From Parabacteroides sp. PM6-13 (GTDB taxonomy: Bacteria > Bacteroidota > Bacteroidia > Bacteroidales > Tannerellaceae): DNA of 64,000 nt. The stretch covers positions 62,001 to 126,000 of the forward strand of contig NZ_JARXWF010000004.1 of NCBI RefSeq assembly GCF_029892605.1, given 5' to 3'. Made by a program: the position numbers and the translations under genes. Position 1 is the stretch's first letter. Each line of letters starts with the position of its first letter. The notes under the pieces were generated by a model, which was not told where the DNA came from, did not search any database, and worked only from the letters and a program-made list of their open reading frames with translations. Of this stretch, positions 45,246-53,134 are shown piece by piece.

Positions 45246-45320
45246 TAAGAGAAGTAGTGAATGAAATGAACGGGCATCGCCCTATTCCTTACCATCGGTT
45301 TCAACCGACGGACAACCAAG

Positions 45321-45379
45321 GAAAGAAACAAACAAAAACTCTGTGGTTCTAAAAGAATTTTACTATCTTTGAATAAAAC
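45321..45379 (+). promoter_or_regulatory. Duplicated cassette promoter, copy 2
   Basis: 59 bp differing from 44685-44743 at one base. TATCTTTG at 45364-45371 is the -7 box, 16 bp before the antitoxin ATG, so the leader is very short. Confidence 0.6.
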
Positions 45380-45387
45380 AGACTACT

Positions 45388-45636
45388 ATGACTTTACTGG
45401 AATTGAAAGCAAAAAAGGCCGAGTTAGTGCAACTCATCTTGAACGATATAGATAGTGAAGAGGTGTTGAATGAGGTATCACAAATGGTAAAGAAGCTGAC
45501 TCGCCCCAAATACCCTTGTATGTATTCAGTAGAAGAAATCCAGTCTTCTGCCGATGAAGCCATGCAAGCCTACAACGAGGGATATGACAGCCATTTCACG
45601 ACTCAGGAAGAGATGCGAAAAAGGCATACCTTATGA
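45388..45636 (+). CDS. Antitoxin-like protein of a type II pair
   Basis: 82 residues: an N-terminal helix (MTLLELKAKKAELVQLIL), a middle helix and an acidic C-terminus (SSADEAMQAYNEGYDSHFTT), a layout common to antitoxins of ParE/RelE toxins. Its stop overlaps the toxin start by 4 bp, so the pair is co-translated. Antitoxins of this kind usually repress their own promoter, here the duplicated element at 45321-45379. The call rests mainly on the toxin partner. Confidence 0.8.
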   Translation: MTLLELKAKKAELVQLILNDIDSEEVLNEVSQMVKKLTRPKYPCMYSVEEIQSSADEAMQAYNEGYDSHFTTQEEMRKRHTL

Positions 45637-45932
45637 ATATTATTTGGTATGATACAGCAAGGGAAGACCTGGATAACATATATGAATTCTATTTCCCGAA
45701 GGGGGTGCATATTGCTACAAGAATTTATAATTTAATCCTGGATGAAATAGAAATATTACGTACTCATCCTTATATGGCAGCTGTTGAGCCTTACTTGAAA
45801 GGGAGAGAATACATATTTCGATCTTTAATTATAAAAGATGGTATCTTCAAGGTGGTCTATTTTGTAGATGGTAATAATATTGTTATAACCCGTATTTGGT
45901 GCTGTCGTGCCAACCCCCGGGACTTGGCGTAA
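45633..45932 (+). CDS. RelE/ParE-family toxin
   Basis: 99 residues with the RelE/ParE fold pattern: WYDTAREDLDNIYEFY at the N-terminus, IYNLILDEIEILRTHP, GREYIFRSLII, and C-terminal strands FKVVYFVDGNNIVITRIW. ParE-type toxins target gyrase and RelE-type toxins cleave mRNA; the sequence does not settle which. It starts 4 bp inside the antitoxin gene and ends 8 bp before repeat d6. It is the clearest functional cargo of the repeat-bounded zone. Confidence 0.85.
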   Translation: MNIIWYDTAREDLDNIYEFYFPKGVHIATRIYNLILDEIEILRTHPYMAAVEPYLKGREYIFRSLIIKDGIFKVVYFVDGNNIVITRIWCCRANPRDLA

Positions 45933-45940
45933 AACACCCC

Positions 45941-46008
45941 CTTCGTGCGCCTTCGCGCCCCTTTGTGGTAAAAAAACTAACCACCAAGTAACACCAAGTC
46001 GCACCAAG
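45941..46008 (+). repeat. Dispersed palindromic repeat d6
   Basis: 68-bp core copy just after the toxin gene. The d6-d7 module (46009-46090) is another CCGTCGG hairpin module with AATGAACGGGCATCGCCCTA. Confidence 0.85.
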
Positions 46009-46090
46009 GAAGAGAAGTAGTGAATGAAATGAACGGGCATCGCCCTATCTCTTGCCGTCGGTTTAACCGACGGTAAAGAAAAAAACACCC

Positions 46091-46158
46091 CTTCGTGCGC
46101 CTTCGCGCCCTTTGTGGTAAAAAATCTAACCACCAAGGTTCACCAAGTCGCACCAAGT
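46091..46158 (+). repeat. Dispersed palindromic repeat d7
   Basis: 68-bp core copy. It is followed by the second copy of the d4-d5 module, nearly identical over about 75 bp. Confidence 0.85.
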
Positions 46159-46246
46159 AAAGAAATGAAAACAAAGTATAAAGATATAACGTCTTCCAGA
46201 TAGACCCCAAGCTGATCATAGAATATGCCTAAAGGGAATCTAACCC

Positions 46247-46313
46247 CTTCGTGCGCCTTCGCGCCCCTTCGTGGTAAAAAACTAACCACCAAGGTTCACC
46301 AAGTCGCACTAAG
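46247..46313 (+). repeat. Dispersed palindromic repeat d8
   Basis: 67-bp core copy, 71 bp before the DUF6922-type gene. Confidence 0.85.
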
Positions 46314-46384
46314 GAAAGAAACACCCCCACAGTTTATCAATTATCCATTAAAATAGTATCTTTACAACTTCAACTAATATAATT

Positions 46385-46669
46385 ATGGCTTTTTCTGCGA
46401 ATCTGTTTTGGGATGTAGATCCTGCCGATATAGATATGGACAAACACGCGGCATTTATTGTCGGACGGGTGTTAGACTATGGCCTTATGGAAGACTGGCT
46501 TTTTATCCGCGATTATTACGGCATAGAGCGGCTAAAAGAGATCGCTTTAGGGATAAGGAGTTTAGAACGTAAATCTTTAGCTTTCATTGCTACAATAACC
46601 CAAGTGCCCCAAACACAATTTAGATGTTACGAACAGTTACAGTCGAAGAATCGACACTGGTACTTCTAA
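46385..46669 (+). CDS. DUF6922-type antitoxin-like protein
   Basis: 94 residues. The pattern FWDVDPADIDMDKHAAFIVG, RVLDYGLMEDW and RLKEIALGIRSLERKSLAFI matches the small proteins that accompany nucleotidyltransferase (AbiEii-type) toxins in Bacteroidetes. The normal toxin gene is absent. Only a short overlapping frame (46624-46728) resembles its N-terminus. It may be an orphan antitoxin. A TATCTTTA box near 46357 could be its promoter. Confidence 0.75.
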   Translation: MAFSANLFWDVDPADIDMDKHAAFIVGRVLDYGLMEDWLFIRDYYGIERLKEIALGIRSLERKSLAFIATITQVPQTQFRCYEQLQSKNRHWYF

Positions 46670-46728
46670 AAGCAGATTGGAACACGGTGAAATCCACCAT
46701 ACAAGAAAGTATTCGAAGCTTTAAATAA
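46624..46728 (+). pseudogene. Possible truncated start of an AbiEii-type toxin
   Basis: 34 codons overlapping the end of the DUF6922-type gene, starting MLRTVTVEESTLVLLK and ending at a TAA 10 bp before repeat d9. The N-terminus resembles AbiEii nucleotidyltransferases (xTxEPxTLxLLK), but no catalytic domain follows. I infer that the toxin was lost when the repeat-bounded module formed. Short length makes this uncertain. Confidence 0.3.
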
Positions 46729-46738
46729 TAAATAACCC

Positions 46739-46807
46739 CTTCGTGCGCCTTCGCGCCCCTTCGTGGTAAAAAAATCTAACCACCAAGGTTCACCAAGTCG
46801 CACCAAG
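46739..46807 (+). repeat. Dispersed palindromic repeat d9
   Basis: 69-bp core copy. The d9-d10 module is a CCGTCGG hairpin module similar to that between d6 and d7. Confidence 0.85.
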
Positions 46808-46897
46808 TAAGAGAAGTAGTGAATGAAATGAACGGGCATCGCCCTATCGATTGCCGTCGGTTTTAACCGACGGACAACCAAGGAAAAGAAACAACCC

Positions 46898-46964
46898 CTT
46901 CGTGCGCCTTCGCGCCCCTTTGTGGTAAAAAAACTAACCACCAAGTACACCAAGTCGCACGAAG
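46898..46964 (+). repeat. Dispersed palindromic repeat d10
   Basis: 67-bp core copy, the last before the polysaccharide genes resume. 46965-47080 holds another AATGGGCATCGCCC stretch and the hairpin TGGCTTTAGCC, but no gene. Confidence 0.85.
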
Positions 46965-47080
46965 TAAGAAAACGAACTAAAGCTCCTTAAAGTGGGGTGG
47001 TGGAAATATATAAAGTGAATCAAATGAATGGGCATCGCCCTTGAAAAATGGCTTTAGCCAAATAAAGCCAACAAACCTAC

Positions 47081-48613
47081 ATGACTGATATATCTGCAAA
47101 CAATAAAAGAATTGCGAAGAATACAGGCTATCTGTATATGCGCATGTTGCTTTTAATGTTCATATCACTCTACACCTCTCGTATAGTTCTGAAGGTATTG
47201 GGTGTGGAGGATTTTGGTATCTATAATGTAGTAGGCGGGGTGGTCGCGATGCTGTCTTTCTTGAATAGTTCATTGAGTACAGCAACGCAACGTTATTTGA
47301 ATTATGAAATGGGCAAAGGCAATAGAGAAGCGCTTCAAGATGTCTTTTCTATGTCTTTTATCGCCTATTGCATCCTATCAATAATCGCTGTGATTTTAGC
47401 CGAGACGGTTGGTCTTTGGTTTGTCTGTAATAAACTGGTTATCCCCGCTGAGAGGTTTGATGCCGCCATTTGGATTTATCATTTTTCAGTATTAACATTT
47501 GTAGTAAATTTACTGACAGTCTCTTATAACGCAACGATTATCGCTCATGAACGCATGTCTATTTATGCATATATCTCTATTGGTGATGCGGTACTGAGAT
47601 TAGTATTAATATTTTTACTTCAAATCATCAACGTGGATAAGCTATGGCTTTATGGACTACTAATGCTTCTTGTCTCTTGCATGGTCTGTTTTGCTTATCG
47701 GATCGTTTGCGTACGATCTTTCCAAGAGTGTCGCGTGCGATGGATTTGGGATAAAAATCTATTGAAAGGATTATTCTCTTTTTCTGGCTGGATGCTTTCA
47801 GGCACTATTACCAACCTATTAAGCACCCAAGGGGTTAATATCCTTATTAATATGTTTTTTGGACCTACATTAAATGCCGCTCGGGCAGTTGCTATGCAGG
47901 TTAACGCTGCCGTTAATTCATTCGTTGCAAATTTTATGACGGCCACACGTCCTCAAATCATAAAATCGTATGCCGAAGGCAACACTACATACATGTATAG
48001 ACTGGTGTTTACCTCATCCAAGGCCTCCTTTTTTTTACTATTTATCTTAGCCATTCCAATCTTGTTTAATACGGAATATATCTTAGGCCTTTGGTTGAAA
48101 ACTGTTCCTGAGTATGCGGTGTTTTTTACGCAATTAGTATTAATAGACTTGCTAATACAAGCAACATACTCTCCAATAGCTTATGTTTCACAAGCCTCCG
48201 GAAAGATCCGTAATTATCAGTTAGTTATTTCTGTAGGGTTTGTTCTGATAGCGGCATTAACCTGGATTGCGTACAAATTAGGCTATCCGGTATATACTAC
48301 ATTTTACATAGCAGTTGTTATCGACTTTATTGGGCTCTTTATGCGGTTGGCCGTCTTGTATAAGACAGTCTCTTTCCCGGTTGCTGCCTATTTTCGGGTA
48401 GTAATATACCCTGTCTCACTGATTTTAATATTTTCCTTATCTGCCTCATACATCCCTAAGCTATTTTTTGGCAATATAGCCAATTTCCTATCTGTAGGTT
48501 TGTATGCTTTATGGTGTGTTGGTGTTACCGGATTGTTTATATGGCTTTGGGGATTAGATAAAGGAGAAAAGGGGCTTTTGCTTCAAGGAATACAAAAAAT
48601 ATTTAAACGATAA
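47081..48613 (+). CDS. Wzx-like lipid-linked oligosaccharide flippase
   Basis: 510 residues, about 14 hydrophobic segments, with the polysaccharide-transporter N-terminus (KNTGYLYMRMLLLMFISLYT, then SRIVLKVLG). It should move the completed lipid-linked repeat unit to the periplasmic face for polymerisation by the EpsG-like protein at 53135. It is the first gene after the repeat zone; the next gene starts 1 bp after its stop. It is distinct from the flippase at 24452. Confidence 0.88.
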   Translation: MTDISANNKRIAKNTGYLYMRMLLLMFISLYTSRIVLKVLGVEDFGIYNVVGGVVAMLSFLNSSLSTATQRYLNYEMGKGNREALQDVFSMSFIAYCILSIIAVILAETVGLWFVCNKLVIPAERFDAAIWIYHFSVLTFVVNLLTVSYNATIIAHERMSIYAYISIGDAVLRLVLIFLLQIINVDKLWLYGLLMLLVSCMVCFAYRIVCVRSFQECRVRWIWDKNLLKGLFSFSGWMLSGTITNLLSTQGVNILINMFFGPTLNAARAVAMQVNAAVNSFVANFMTATRPQIIKSYAEGNTTYMYRLVFTSSKASFFLLFILAIPILFNTEYILGLWLKTVPEYAVFFTQLVLIDLLIQATYSPIAYVSQASGKIRNYQLVISVGFVLIAALTWIAYKLGYPVYTTFYIAVVIDFIGLFMRLAVLYKTVSFPVAAYFRVVIYPVSLILIFSLSASYIPKLFFGNIANFLSVGLYALWCVGVTGLFIWLWGLDKGEKGLLLQGIQKIFKR

Positions 48614-48614
48614 T

Positions 48615-49814
48615 ATGATAAAAATAGGAAAGCCAAGAATTGAACCGAATGGTAACTCTTTGACTCGTTTAGTTTCAGACATATTTGTTGACGGCGAGAA
48701 GAAAACCGTTTGGGCTGAAGTGGATAATCGATATAAAGACTACTTGTGTGATGAACGTTCGGATGCTTTTGTAATTGGAATATTACATTATGCCATGAAA
48801 AACAATCATGACATCATTTGTGAAGCTCCTATGGGTGAGTCTCTCTACTATCAGATCACCACTTATTTAATCGATTCTTTCTCTAAAGCAAATCCTCGTA
48901 TGTATGCCATTCGCCTTGAGGCGGATGTAGATGAAGAAGAGCTGCCTTGTGGCAGCGGAGTAGGAACGGGGATCTCTTGTGGTATAGACTCATTGCATGT
49001 TTTAGCTTCGCATACCAATACGAAGATGAAGAAACACAACATAACACATCTTACATTCTTTAATGTGGGTTCGCATGGAGAAGGAGAACGAGCTACGCAG
49101 CTATTTGAAGCAAGGAAACAACAGGCAAAGGCATTTTCACAAGAATATGGATTTGACTTTGTTGAAGTGAATTCAAATATTATGGATATGTTTCAACAAG
49201 AACATTTTGTTACACATACCTTTACCAGTATGTTTGCTGTTTTTGTTCTTCAAAAATTATATGCAACTTATTATTATGCATCATCGCATTCCTTTTTTGA
49301 ATTTTCAGTACGCAACATGAGCACAATCTCTCCAGGGTATGGGGAGCTTCTCGTTTTGGATATGTTTTCAACAGAAAACCTAAGGCTTTACTCAGAAGGA
49401 GGCACTTTGTCGCGCTTAGAAAAAACACAAGAAGTATCTAAATATGCACCATCTTATAAGTACTTAAATGTATGTACAATGACTGCAACGAATTGTGGTC
49501 GATGTGAAAAATGCACGCGAACACTCTTGGCGTTAGATATCTTAGGACGGTTGGATTACTATAATGCGATGTTTGATATCGACTACTACAAAAGACACAA
49601 ACAGCAATATCTGAAAACTTTGGTAGCAAAATGCATTACTCATAACGATACCTATTTGGAAATGTATCCTTATCTGAAAAAACAAATAACCTTATTTACA
49701 TATATAAGTAGTATTCCTGTTGTTTTTAAGGAATGGGCCATTCTCCATATCCCTTCGGGTGGTTTTAAGGATTTTTTAAAGAAAATGTATCAGGTAGGGA
49801 AAAGAAAAGTGTAA
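48615..49814 (+). CDS. PP-loop ATPase-like protein in polysaccharide locus
   Basis: 399 residues. A PP-loop-like motif is seen in GTGISCGIDSLHVLA (SxGxDS type), as in QueC, asparagine synthetase and WbpG proteins. A CGRCEKCTRT cluster near residue 297 resembles the zinc-binding C-terminal motif of QueC-like enzymes. PP-loop enzymes adenylate a carbonyl or carboxyl group before amidation or similar chemistry, so an amidated sugar is possible. Its substrate is unknown. It is tightly linked to the flippase upstream and the acyltransferase downstream. Confidence 0.65.
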   Translation: MIKIGKPRIEPNGNSLTRLVSDIFVDGEKKTVWAEVDNRYKDYLCDERSDAFVIGILHYAMKNNHDIICEAPMGESLYYQITTYLIDSFSKANPRMYAIRLEADVDEEELPCGSGVGTGISCGIDSLHVLASHTNTKMKKHNITHLTFFNVGSHGEGERATQLFEARKQQAKAFSQEYGFDFVEVNSNIMDMFQQEHFVTHTFTSMFAVFVLQKLYATYYYASSHSFFEFSVRNMSTISPGYGELLVLDMFSTENLRLYSEGGTLSRLEKTQEVSKYAPSYKYLNVCTMTATNCGRCEKCTRTLLALDILGRLDYYNAMFDIDYYKRHKQQYLKTLVAKCITHNDTYLEMYPYLKKQITLFTYISSIPVVFKEWAILHIPSGGFKDFLKKMYQVGKRKV

Positions 49815-49830
49815 TTAAGACAAACCGTAG

Positions 49831-50853
49831 ATGTTTCAACTAAAAAACAGACTCCAAGAAAAAGTTAATCCCAAACGGGAGACTTATTTTGATTTTTTGC
49901 GTGGTATAGCCATTACATTGGTGGTTTTTATTCACACAACACCCTCTATCGATCTATCTGAATTTAATGTATATGAGGAATTTAATTTGGCTTTTCGGCA
50001 GTTGTTAAATGTGGCTGTTCCTTTATTTCTCGCGATTTCCGGATACTTTATAGGAAAAAAAGAGATGAAGGTAGATGAGAAAAAACTTTTTCTGAAGAAG
50101 CAACTTAAGAAAATTTATTACCCTTGTTTGTTGTGGTCTATACCCTATTTTGTGATGGATCTTTATGGAGGAAAGAATCCCTTGATGGCTCTTTCTCTTC
50201 TCTTTTTATGTGGCTATTCTGTCTATTATTTTATAGCGCTTATTTTCCAATATTACTGTATTTCGAATATTTTAACAAAGCTCAAACTGAGAGGAGTGAT
50301 TTATAGCGGTATAATAACGATGATCTCGATTGTGTTGATTACCTATTTACTACATATCAAAGGAGTAAGTATCCCTTTACTGATATATGCAGGTTTGTTC
50401 CCTGTTTGGATGCTGTTTTTTGCCATAGGGCTTTACTTGGGGAAGAATGCAAAACGTGATTATAAGCTATTACCCTATTTGATCCTATTTTTTTTGGGCT
50501 GGCTATTATCTATTGCTGAAAGTCATTTCTTCTATTCATATCACCAAAAAGGATTTGGTATCAAGTTGTCGGCTTTTGTATATGCTTTTGGATGTATCAT
50601 GGTGTTGTTTTCTTCTTATACAGAATCTGTTATATATAATGTAAAGAATCTCTTATGTCAGCTCTTTGTCTATATTGGCAATCAATCTTTTGGTATTTAT
50701 CTTTGCCATTGCTTTTTTATTTCTGCTATCGGCTTGCTTCCTGTTACACTGCCCTGGTTTATAAAAGCATTCATGGTACTTTTGTGTTCATCTTTGTTTA
50801 TTGCGACTTCTAAGAGGTATTTCTCTCGAATTGCCGGATATTTAGGATTCTAA
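49831..50853 (+). CDS. Acyltransferase-3 family membrane protein
   Basis: 340 residues with about ten membrane helices and the acyltransferase-3 start (YFDFLRGIAITLVVFIHTT), including the conserved Arg-Gly and His. These enzymes O-acetylate surface sugars. The stop overlaps the start of the next gene by 1 base (TAATG), so they are co-translated. It probably acts on the polysaccharide made by this locus. Confidence 0.87.
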   Translation: MFQLKNRLQEKVNPKRETYFDFLRGIAITLVVFIHTTPSIDLSEFNVYEEFNLAFRQLLNVAVPLFLAISGYFIGKKEMKVDEKKLFLKKQLKKIYYPCLLWSIPYFVMDLYGGKNPLMALSLLFLCGYSVYYFIALIFQYYCISNILTKLKLRGVIYSGIITMISIVLITYLLHIKGVSIPLLIYAGLFPVWMLFFAIGLYLGKNAKRDYKLLPYLILFFLGWLLSIAESHFFYSYHQKGFGIKLSAFVYAFGCIMVLFSSYTESVIYNVKNLLCQLFVYIGNQSFGIYLCHCFFISAIGLLPVTLPWFIKAFMVLLCSSLFIATSKRYFSRIAGYLGF

Positions 50854-52046
50854 TGATACGAATTACAGAAAAAGCAAACTGTTGCGGTTGCTCTGCCTGT
50901 GTGCAGAGTTGTCCCAAACACTGTATTTCTATCTCTGAGGATAAGGAAGGTTTTCTTTATCCGAAGGTAGATATTGGGATATGCATTGATTGCGGTTTGT
51001 GTGAAAAGGTATGTCCTGTACTCCATCAAGGGGCTCCCCGTACTCCCATACATGTGTATGCTGCCAAAAACAAGAATGAAGAGATCCGCCGACAAAGCTC
51101 TTCGGGAGGCGTGTTTACATTATTGGCCGAGCAAGTGATCGAGGCGGGTGGTGTTGTTTTTGGTGCTCGCTTTGACGAGAATTGGGAGGTGAAACATGAC
51201 TATACGGAAACAAAAGAGGGACTGGCAGCCTTTCGTGGCTCGAAATATGTGCAAAGCAGAATAGAGAATACCTACCAGGAAGCCAAACAGTTTTTAGGCT
51301 CCGGACGCCTTGTCTTGTTTTCCGGCACACCTTGTCAGATTGCCGGCTTAAAGATCTTTCTGCGTAAGGAATATGACAACTTACTGCTTGTGGATTTTAT
51401 CTGCCATGGCGTGCCTTCCCCGAAGGTCTGGCGTATGTATTTAGACGAAACAGCCGGAAATAGAGAGTCAATACAATATATCAACTTCCGGGATAAAACC
51501 TATGGTTGGAAAAAATATGCTTTTGCACTGAATCATACTGCCACCAAAGAGGAGGCGAAGATTTTGGAGCTCTCAAGCAGAAACACATACATAAAAGGAT
51601 TCCTTTCTGATCTCTATTTACGCCCTTCTTGTTATATTTGTCCAAGTAAAGAACTAAAAAGCGGAAGTGATCTGACTATCGCTGATTTCTGGGGCATACA
51701 ACGTGTTATGCCTAAGATAGATGATAATAAAGGTTTAAGTGTAGTGATAGAAAATACCACGAAAGTGGCCAACTTTATAAACACACAAGATCTTTCCTGT
51801 TGGGAGGCTAACTACGAAGATGTACTAACGTATAACCCTTCGATTGCCATCTCATCGAAGAAACATAGAAACAGAGAGCGGTTCTTTGAAGAGATTCAAT
51901 ACAGGGAGTCGGTCTATCGTTTGATATTAAAATATAATAAACACCCTTTTCTTACGCGCTTAACCCGAAAAGCCAAATCGCTTATGCTGAAAGCCTTAGG
52001 CGGAAGTGGCATAAGAGTGGTCAAAGGGATTATATATAAAAGATAG
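50853..52046 (+). CDS. FrhB/FdhB-domain iron-sulfur protein of a pyruvyl-transferase pair
   Basis: 397 residues. Two 4Fe-4S clusters are at the N-terminus: CCGCSACVQSCP near residues 10-21 and CIDCGLCEKVCP near 44-55. They are followed by the coenzyme F420 hydrogenase beta-subunit N and C domains (SSSGGVFTLLAEQ, FSGTPCQIAGLK, LVDFICHGVPSP). Such proteins occur in polysaccharide clusters next to pyruvyl-transferase-family genes, as here 4 bp downstream. Bacteroidales do not make F420, so a flavin-linked redox role is more likely. The reaction is unknown. Confidence 0.85.
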   Translation: MIRITEKANCCGCSACVQSCPKHCISISEDKEGFLYPKVDIGICIDCGLCEKVCPVLHQGAPRTPIHVYAAKNKNEEIRRQSSSGGVFTLLAEQVIEAGGVVFGARFDENWEVKHDYTETKEGLAAFRGSKYVQSRIENTYQEAKQFLGSGRLVLFSGTPCQIAGLKIFLRKEYDNLLLVDFICHGVPSPKVWRMYLDETAGNRESIQYINFRDKTYGWKKYAFALNHTATKEEAKILELSSRNTYIKGFLSDLYLRPSCYICPSKELKSGSDLTIADFWGIQRVMPKIDDNKGLSVVIENTTKVANFINTQDLSCWEANYEDVLTYNPSIAISSKKHRNRERFFEEIQYRESVYRLILKYNKHPFLTRLTRKAKSLMLKALGGSGIRVVKGIIYKR

Positions 52047-52050
52047 TTAA

Positions 52051-53127
52051 ATGAAAATAGGTATCCTAACATTCCATTATGCGAAAAACTATGGTGCGGT
52101 ATTGCAAACCTATGCGTTATTGTCTAAAATAAGAGAGCTTGGACATGATGTTTGGATTATCAATCGCATCCCTGATTATACGAATCTGTTACGCTGGTTA
52201 TACCATCATTTGTCGTACAAACATATATGGGGTTGGCTGCGTTTTAAGCAATTTTCCCGGCAATATCTTTTGCCTAAAACAAAGTTGTATCAAACACAAT
52301 CATCCATAATCAAAGGATTTCCCGAGGAAAATTTTGATGCCGTGGTGGTAGGGAGTGATCAGGTATGGCGATGGAATTGGCGAATGGTAGGGCTTAATTA
52401 TTTCTTGGACTTTATTCCGCAGGAAGGTGTAAAAAAAATCTCTTATGCGGCCTCTTTTGGACTCTCTGAGTGGAATGATACACCACAGAACACCGCCTTA
52501 ATCAAACAATTACTTCAGTCATTTGCAAAAGTCTCGGTTCGGGAAAATACAGGTGTGGAGATCTGTAAAAACTATTTTGATAGAGAGGCGGAATTGGTAG
52601 TCGATCCCACATTGCTTTTTGCGCGTGATTTTTATGAATCAACTCTTCTAAAGGAATATCCCTTACAGGAAAACAATCGAATTGTTTCTATTATGCTTAG
52701 CAAGCCCAAGCAATCTATCGAACTCTCTCGTTGGGCAAAAGAGAGAGGGATGGAGCATAATGAACTCTCTTGTACATATGTTGAAGAGCCCGGCTTATTT
52801 TGGGATACCATAAGGCATCTACAACATATCACTGTTCAGGAGTGGTTAAATGAAATTAGAAATGCGAAATATGTTGTAACCAACTCTTTCCATGCTACTG
52901 TATTTGCTCTTTTATTTGAAAAGCCATTTGTGGTTGTTGATTTGCCAAGAGGAGGAAGCAATCGGATAGAGACCTTGTTGGAGTATGTGGGATTAGAAAA
53001 CCATTTGGTGAAAGATGTTAGGGATATAGATAATGTATTGGAGCAAAAGATTGACTATCCGTCAATTTATGCAAAACTGGATGAGATACGAAAATTATCA
53101 ATTGGTTTCTTGAAATCCTGTTTTTAA
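52051..53127 (+). CDS. Polysaccharide pyruvyl transferase family protein
   Basis: 358 residues with the family pattern: GILTFHYAKNYGAVLQTYAL at the N-terminus, VVVGSDQVWRWN, and KYVVTNSFHATVFALLFEKP near the C-terminus. Proteins of this group add ketal pyruvate or act as related transferases on surface glycans. It pairs with the iron-sulfur protein just upstream. The acceptor sugar is not visible. Confidence 0.87.
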   Translation: MKIGILTFHYAKNYGAVLQTYALLSKIRELGHDVWIINRIPDYTNLLRWLYHHLSYKHIWGWLRFKQFSRQYLLPKTKLYQTQSSIIKGFPEENFDAVVVGSDQVWRWNWRMVGLNYFLDFIPQEGVKKISYAASFGLSEWNDTPQNTALIKQLLQSFAKVSVRENTGVEICKNYFDREAELVVDPTLLFARDFYESTLLKEYPLQENNRIVSIMLSKPKQSIELSRWAKERGMEHNELSCTYVEEPGLFWDTIRHLQHITVQEWLNEIRNAKYVVTNSFHATVFALLFEKPFVVVDLPRGGSNRIETLLEYVGLENHLVKDVRDIDNVLEQKIDYPSIYAKLDEIRKLSIGFLKSCF

Positions 53128-53134
53128 AAAGAGT

